Shown here piece after piece: positions 10,501 through 12,841 of a stretch of DNA of 12,841 bases. The notes beneath the pieces are model-generated. The model had not been told where the DNA came from and did not search any database. It saw only the letters and a list, made by a program, of their open reading frames with translations. Source of the stretch: Ichthyophonus hoferi (taxonomy: Eukaryota > Opisthokonta > Ichthyosporea > Ichthyophonida > Ichthyophonidae); assembly GCA_002751075.1 (NCBI GenBank), contig NAOQ01000425.1, positions 8,174-21,014 on the forward strand. Reading direction: 5' to 3'. The translations under genes and the position numbers were made by a program. Within the stretch, counting starts at the first letter, position 1. Each line of letters opens with the position of its first letter.

Positions 10501-11338
10501 GTAAGTCCATCCTCTTCTGTGACGTCGTCACATATACCTAATAGTGAGAGCTCTGCATCCCTCCACCATATACCAGGTCTGGTATATGATATGATGGGAC
10601 ACGGTGATAGGTGGGTTAAAACAAATATCACTATTCTATCTTGTTACTACTACAACAATATTATGTTATATTATATTACATTATCTGATATTACATTGTC
10701 CTCTATTACATTGCCATCAACCAATCCTCTCTCTGCCTCTTGTATTCTATAAAGATATAAATGCAGTGCAGTGTAACTAATTTCTGATTACTAAGTATAG
10801 TTATTGGCCATCCTACCAGTCACCGTGTAATTGCTATAATTAGTCAATAATCCCTCTTGTTCCATTAGTGTTTTTATATTTGAACATATTTTAAAATGAA
10901 AGGCAATAGAGGTATCTATTATATTAAAAATACATACAACTAGTTAAACCAATCATAGCCGTTTAATAATTCAGGGCACCAATCAAACCTAACCTTTTGC
11001 CTCCTAGTGGGATGACTGCTATGAATCTACATGGTACTACCATCATTTTTAAGTGCAAATGCAACCACCTTTCAAGCAATGAGGTGTTAGCAGTAGTAGG
11101 CAGCCATCGCGTCCTTGGCAACTGGGACCCAATGAAAGGGCTGGCTTTAGAATTAGTATCCGATAATACATACACAGTGACTGTAACCATTAATGATTGG
11201 GATATATCCCATCAAATTGAGTATAAGTATGTGAAGAATGCAAAGGAGGGTATGTCCGATGGGCAGGTGGTTTGGATAGATGGTCCTAATATGGTAATTG
11301 ACAGTGTTGGTGTCAAGGAAGTTGATTGGATAAAGTAA
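4522..11338 (+). CDS. CaMKI-like protein kinase with C-terminal CBM20 starch-binding domain (14 coding exons)
   Basis: Spliced gene, exons 4522-4597, 5455-5563 (or 5667-5712), 5907-6036, 6292-6368, 6689-6827, 7251-7273, 7769-7884, 8069-8243, 8684-8703, 9232-9310, 9790-9871, 10096-10171, 10502-10610, 10975-11338. All introns are GT-AG, phases match throughout, total 1575 nt, 524 residues plus TAA. Kinase landmarks: Gly loop 60-68 (LGRGGFSEV), K83 in AIK, alpha-C E100, HRDLKPEN 173-180, DFG 197-199, T215 in TxCGTP, APE 224-226, DMWSLG 238-243, KRM and HPW near 304-315. Residues 316-360 resemble the CaMKI autoregulatory tail; there are no EF hands. A Ser-rich linker (about 361-420) leads to CBM20. 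All catalytic residues are present, so an active Ser/Thr kinase is expected. Inference: calcium/calmodulin-controlled phosphorylation at the surface of starch or glycogen. The start is the first ATG of exon 1; the exact 5' end is the least certain part. Confidence 0.9.
4598..5454 (+). other. Intron 1 (857 bases), no gene seen
   Basis: Starts GTTAGTGGTTAGGATG, purine-rich. It continues with TATAG/TATAT low-complexity to about 4870 and then unique AT-rich sequence. No convincing exon found in it. Confidence 0.65.
5455..5563 (+). CDS. Exon 2a: N-terminal extension and start of kinase beta-1 (longer alternative)
   Basis: Acceptor CACAG at 5450-5454, 109 nt, starts in phase 1 and ends in phase 2 at donor GTAGGT. 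It encodes residues 26-61 plus two bases of R62: an acidic stretch, then EYKILGALG, the entry to the Gly-rich loop. The last 17 residues match exon 2b at 14 positions. An internal GTAAGT at about 5472 looks like a donor but has no fitting acceptor partner. Including 2a gives a 524-residue protein. Confidence 0.8.
5667..5712 (+). CDS. Exon 2b: duplicated alternative to exon 2a
   Basis: Forty-six nt with acceptor GATAG (5662-5666) and donor GTAGGT, starting in phase 1 and ending in phase 2 like exon 2a. It encodes [15 protein letters not shown] plus the split Arg codon, against [15 protein letters not shown] in 2a. Joined to exon 1 it gives a 503-residue protein without the acidic stretch. Using 2a and 2b together shifts the frame. 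In-frame ATGs at 5648 and 5660 directly upstream mean it could instead be an alternative first exon. By eye, 49 of the last 59 aligned bases including the donor are identical to 2a. Confidence 0.7.
5826..5905 (+). repeat. TATCC/CCCTA tract before exon 3 acceptor
   Basis: Pentanucleotide repeats (CTATC, then CCCTA, CTTAC) run to the acceptor at 5906 and form its polypyrimidine region. Open frames through it are low-complexity artefacts. Confidence 0.85.
5907..6036 (+). CDS. Exon 3: Gly-rich loop, catalytic lysine, alpha-C
   Basis: Residues 63-105, beginning [11 protein letters not shown] (completing the Gly loop R-G-G-F-S-E-V), then YAIKIVEK with ATP-binding K83, and the alpha-C motif ENEIKVM with E100. 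The first base completes the Arg codon from exon 2a or 2b. The acceptor (CTAG, 5906) follows a TATCC/CCCTA tract; the donor is GTAGGC. Ends in phase 0. Confidence 0.93.
6225..6285 (+). repeat. CT-rich (CCCT/CTCT) polypyrimidine tract before exon 4
   Basis: Almost pure pyrimidine (CCCTCCCTTTCCCTCTCTCC type) directly upstream of acceptor TATGTAG at 6291. Confidence 0.85.
6292..6368 (+). CDS. Exon 4: kinase N-lobe beta-4/beta-5 to hinge
   Basis: Starts in phase 0 after a long CT-rich tract and TATGTAG. Encodes residues 106-130 plus two bases, including [11 protein letters not shown] and YYLVLDL leading into the hinge, in the position of the HPNIV and LYLIMQL stretches of CaMKI. Donor GTGTGT at 6369, phase 2; the next exon supplies the base that keeps [13 protein letters not shown] intact. 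Confidence 0.9.
6689..6827 (+). CDS. Exon 5: hinge, GGELFDRI, catalytic HRDLK
   Basis: Residues 132-177: [14 protein letters not shown] typical of CaMK-group kinases, helix E with YLHSMGI, and the catalytic loop HRDLK with base D175. Acceptor CCACAG (6688), donor GTGTGT after the Lys codon, phase 0. The intron separates HRDLK from PEN. Confidence 0.95.
7046..7163 (+). repeat. Dispersed repeat, copy 2, inside intron 5 of the kinase gene
   Basis: Partner of 623-757 in the same orientation, within the intron 6828-7250. The element may begin further left (about 6920). No coding content is recognised. Confidence 0.5.
7251..7273 (+). CDS. Exon 6: 23-nt micro-exon encoding PENILLT
   Basis: Acceptor CATTACAG, donor GTAAGC, with a 7-codon body plus two bases. 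It supplies N180, the Mg2+-binding Asn of the catalytic loop. The downstream exon begins with one T, giving Asn185. Without this exon both the frame and the catalytic loop are lost, so its identity is secure despite its size. Confidence 0.92.
7365..7570 (+). repeat. CTATA-type low-complexity sequence in intron 6
   Basis: Degenerate ACTATA, GTATA and CTATC units within the 495-base intron between exons 6 and 7. Similar sequence fills parts of introns 1, 3, 4, 8 and 10. Confidence 0.7.
7769..7884 (+). CDS. Exon 7: DFG and activation segment
   Basis: Residues 186-223: [10 protein letters not shown] with DFG 197-199, then the activation loop to [11 protein letters not shown]215 lies where CaMKI carries the CaMKK-phosphorylated Thr (T-x-C-G-T-P), so it may be an activation site (inference). 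Acceptor ATCGCAG, donor GTGGGT, ends in phase 1; the Ala of APE is split across the intron. Confidence 0.95.
7982..8068 (+). repeat. CCCTA tract forming the exon 8 acceptor
   Basis: CCCTACCCTA variants ending in CCCCTACAG. The acceptor looks like the last unit of the repeat. Confidence 0.85.
8069..8243 (+). CDS. Exon 8: APE motif to PWW (kinase C-lobe)
   Basis: Residues 225-281 with [24 protein letters not shown] and YVFETPW, all diagnostic of CaMK/CDPK-type kinases. The acceptor ends a CCCTACCCT tract in CCCCTACAG; donor GTAGGT at 8244, phase 2. Reading through the donor would hit TAG at once, which confirms the splice. Confidence 0.95.
8684..8703 (+). CDS. Exon 9: 20-nt micro-exon encoding DNISDK
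   Basis: Acceptor CATACAG, donor GTAAGC; one base, six codons, one base. It joins PWW to AKDFINKLL, giving the family-typical PWW-D-x-I-S-x-x-AKDFI spacing. Both flanking phases fit only if it is included. Confidence 0.92.
8704..9231 (+). other. Intron 9 (528 bases), no gene seen
   Basis: AT-rich unique sequence between the 20-nt micro-exon and exon 10, with a CTACTAT run near the acceptor. Nothing else is recognised. Confidence 0.7.
9232..9310 (+). CDS. Exon 10: end of kinase C-lobe (AKDFI to HPW)
   Basis: Residues 290-314: [18 protein letters not shown] and EAQKHP, with R304 the conserved subdomain XI Arg. Acceptor CTGTACAG, donor GTATAA, phase 2; W315 is split across the intron. Confidence 0.93.
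9790..9871 (+). CDS. Exon 11: autoinhibitory helix
   Basis: Residues 316-342 following [22 protein letters not shown] then FATKWK. This aligns with the CaMKI regulatory segment (QIKKNFAKSKWK in mammalian CaMKI, from memory). In that family it occupies the substrate cleft until calmodulin binds. The acceptor lies after a long TTTCT/CCTT tract; donor GTGCGT, phase 0. Confidence 0.88.
9890..9985 (+). repeat. GGTA/GATA tetranucleotide tract at start of intron 11
   Basis: Repeats of TAGG, TAGA and GGAT begin about 20 bases after the donor at 9872. Purine-rich, like the starts of introns 3 and 8. Confidence 0.85.
10096..10171 (+). CDS. Exon 12: calmodulin-binding segment
   Basis: Residues 343-367: [18 protein letters not shown], then ALAVPSE. 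With W341 from exon 11, the basic amphipathic helix has bulky anchors at W341, I345 and L354, the 1-5-14 spacing used by CaMKI. Acceptor CCTATAG, donor GTATAT, ends in phase 1. Calmodulin binding is inferred from sequence only. Confidence 0.85.
10502..10610 (+). CDS. Exon 13: Ser-rich linker
   Basis: Residues 369-403 between kinase tail and CBM20: a Ser-rich low-order stretch ([10 protein letters not shown], then NSESSAS) followed by [15 protein letters not shown]. No domain recognised. Starts in phase 1 after TATATAG and ends in phase 2 at GTGGGT, fitting both neighbours. The acceptor choice is supported by phase and by the open frame, not by homology. Confidence 0.75.
10975..11338 (+). CDS. 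Exon 14: CBM20 starch-binding domain and stop
   Basis: Residues 405-524, TAA at 11336. After a Pro-rich lead, CBM20 spans about 422-524: [11 protein letters not shown] strand, [19 protein letters not shown] and [12 protein letters not shown]454 (LGNWD), K488 (EYKY) and W504 match the three residues forming starch-binding site 1 in Aspergillus glucoamylase CBM20. The domain is of usual length (about 100 residues) and looks functional. CBM20 is known to bind raw starch, and glycogen or amylopectin in laforin and some protist kinases. Placement at the C-terminus of a CaMK is the unusual point. Confidence 0.93.
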
Positions 11339-11472
11339 ATTTCTATATATGGATATCTATATAGATTTATATATATAGGCTTATGTAATGTATTAATTAA
11401 TTTGACCACGTGTCTAGTGATGTCATAGTATATTTAACCAATGAGTACCTGCCTAGGTACTAAGTTTAGTTG

Positions 11473-11501
11473 CTATATATTGTAATAATTACGATATATA
11501 G
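11473..11501. repeat. Imperfect palindrome downstream of the kinase stop codon
   Basis: CTATATATTGTAAT, one base, then ATTACGATATATAG; 13 of 14 positions complementary. It sits about 135 bases past the stop and 37 before AATAAA, so probably in the 3' UTR. Confidence 0.7.
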
Positions 11502-11537
11502 ACTAGATTGTGGTGGTGATCATCTTTTTAATTCTTA

Positions 11538-11543
11538 AATAAA
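11538..11543 (+). promoter_or_regulatory. Candidate polyadenylation signal AATAAA of the kinase gene
   Basis: Canonical hexamer 200 bases after the TAA stop. In DNA this AT-rich it may occur by chance; the position is reasonable for a short 3' UTR. Confidence 0.4.
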
Positions 11544-12738
11544 GCTAATTCCCTATTGGATCCCTTGTGTGCCCTAATACAATGTAATTTTATTAAACTG
11601 TTCTGATTGGCAAGCTGATTCTTAAGTCCCTACCAATCTATACTAGAGCAATAACCATGACATCATATTGAAATATCGTTATCTGCGGTAGTTCTAATGA
11701 AGTGGTTTACAGGCTTCGGGGCCTCCAATTAGTTTTTGATTCTTGGATGGATTATTTCTTCTGGGTGTTGGAAAGCATCTCAATCCAGTTTATTGGGAGC
11801 TAGCCAGTTCTTACTATAGTTCTTTCACTGCCTTAAAGCAGTCTGTGTAGCCGTTCTCATATGGGCGTTACTGTATTGACATTTTCACATGATTGCAACC
11901 AGTGCAAAGACAATATACTAGATCACCAACGTATCCTATTGGAGATTCCATATAACCGCAAATTAACAAGATAATGGATTATATTACTATATATTATACA
12001 TTTACATTTAAAGTCATCAAAATAGAGACCTGTTTGCAGCACTTATTTTAAGAAGATAGGCCTTAATATACCTACTAGAATCACACCACGGAAAATTGTG
12101 GTAACAGTATAATATATATATATAAGCAACTCCAAATTTAGATATATTATTGGAAATTAAACTCATGTCTCATTGTACTGAGTTCCATCTGGCTGTTGTC
12201 GTTAGGTAGTCGGCAGGCTAAAGCCCCAGCTTCTCCTGAATCCCACGTTGATGATAGAGGGATATAGAAGCATTTGTCTTCTTAATCAGCAATGTGTTAT
12301 ATAATTAGGAACCGTAATCTAATTGTGGCTGTGTGTGTATGGTTAAGGTATTGCTACAATCAGAAGAAGCAACACCAGACTCCAGACTCAACTAGTTGGC
12401 CTTCTAGTGAAGTATCTGGATTATCTACTTCAACTTTTTTAACAACTACAGACATAATATGAAAAACATAAAGAATATAAACTGGATTCGGGAATATGGC
12501 CTTTTATGACTAGTCTAATATATATATGCTTTCATGACTGAACGGTGCCTTTTTTCTTGTATGAACCTTAAAAATAAGGTTTATACAGATAATGTAGTAG
12601 ATTAGTCCATCAAATTAGTAAATTCATGCTTATTGTAATACCAATTGATAAACACATAAGATCATATATATATATTATTGGCAGTTGAGAAAGTCATCAT
12701 ATATGGGACATGCGTAATTAAGGCAGGCCAAGGCTCAC
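11544..12738. other. Downstream region without recognised genes
   Basis: Unique AT-rich sequence. A GC-richer island at 12151-12267 is open for 38 codons (GSRQAKAPASPESHVDDRG) but has no recognised family. The stretch 11690-11945 is also less AT-rich, with many stops in all frames. Both could be remnants of repeats. Confidence 0.4.
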
Positions 12739-12779
12739 ATTATTATTATGCTTATTATAGTTATTATTATTATTATTAC

Positions 12780-12841
<62 letters not shown>
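12739..12841. repeat. ATT trinucleotide microsatellite reaching the window edge
   Basis: Interrupted ATT units from 12739, uninterrupted from about 12779 to the last base. The true length is unknown because the window stops inside it. Confidence 0.97.

Noticed and set aside
10963-11409. Minus-strand open frames opposite the CBM20 exon
   Set aside because: Shadows of the plus-strand CBM20 coding sequence, which has clear homology and fits the splice phase.

Overview
This is AT-rich eukaryotic nuclear DNA. It has GT-AG introns with pyrimidine-rich acceptors, exons that are clearly less AT-rich than the introns, many microsatellites, and the standard genetic code (no in-frame stops in the reconstructed gene). 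I cannot place the organism. A starch/glycogen-binding module fused to a kinase suggests a lineage that stores alpha-glucan in the cytosol, but this is inference.

The centrepiece is one plus-strand gene at 4522-11338, assembled by matching splice sites, reading phase and protein homology. Fourteen coding exons sum to 1575 nt (524 residues plus stop). They encode a complete Ca2+/calmodulin-dependent protein kinase of the CaMKI type (residues about 54-315), a CaMKI-like autoinhibitory and calmodulin-binding segment (316-360), a Ser-rich linker, and a C-terminal CBM20 starch-binding domain (about 422-524). Exon 2 exists as two tandem homologous copies (5455-5563 and 5667-5712) with identical start and end phases. 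Each fits the same neighbouring exons, but including both would break the frame, so they look like mutually exclusive exons or alternative first exons that exchange the start of the kinase fold. Two exons are micro-exons of 23 and 20 nt.

Left of this gene, 2369-3651 holds a plausible minus-strand gene of at least four exons whose product I do not recognise; it is divergent from the kinase gene. Its large intron carries the TATCC/GGATA low-complexity tract. Further left, 1866-2056 is a possible plus-strand terminal exon convergent with it, and 968-1108 looks like a decayed LINE reverse-transcriptase C-terminal zinc knuckle. A diverged dispersed repeat has copies at 623-757 and, inside the kinase gene, at 7046-7163.

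Right of the kinase gene, 11339-12841 is mostly non-coding: a possible 3' UTR with an AATAAA, an imperfect palindrome, a GC-richer island of unknown origin, and an ATT microsatellite running to the window edge.

Taken together, the main product would be a calcium/calmodulin-gated kinase that can dock on starch or glycogen in cis. That is reminiscent of Toxoplasma CDPK2 (CBM20 with a calcium-regulated kinase) but with a different kinase class and the opposite domain order.
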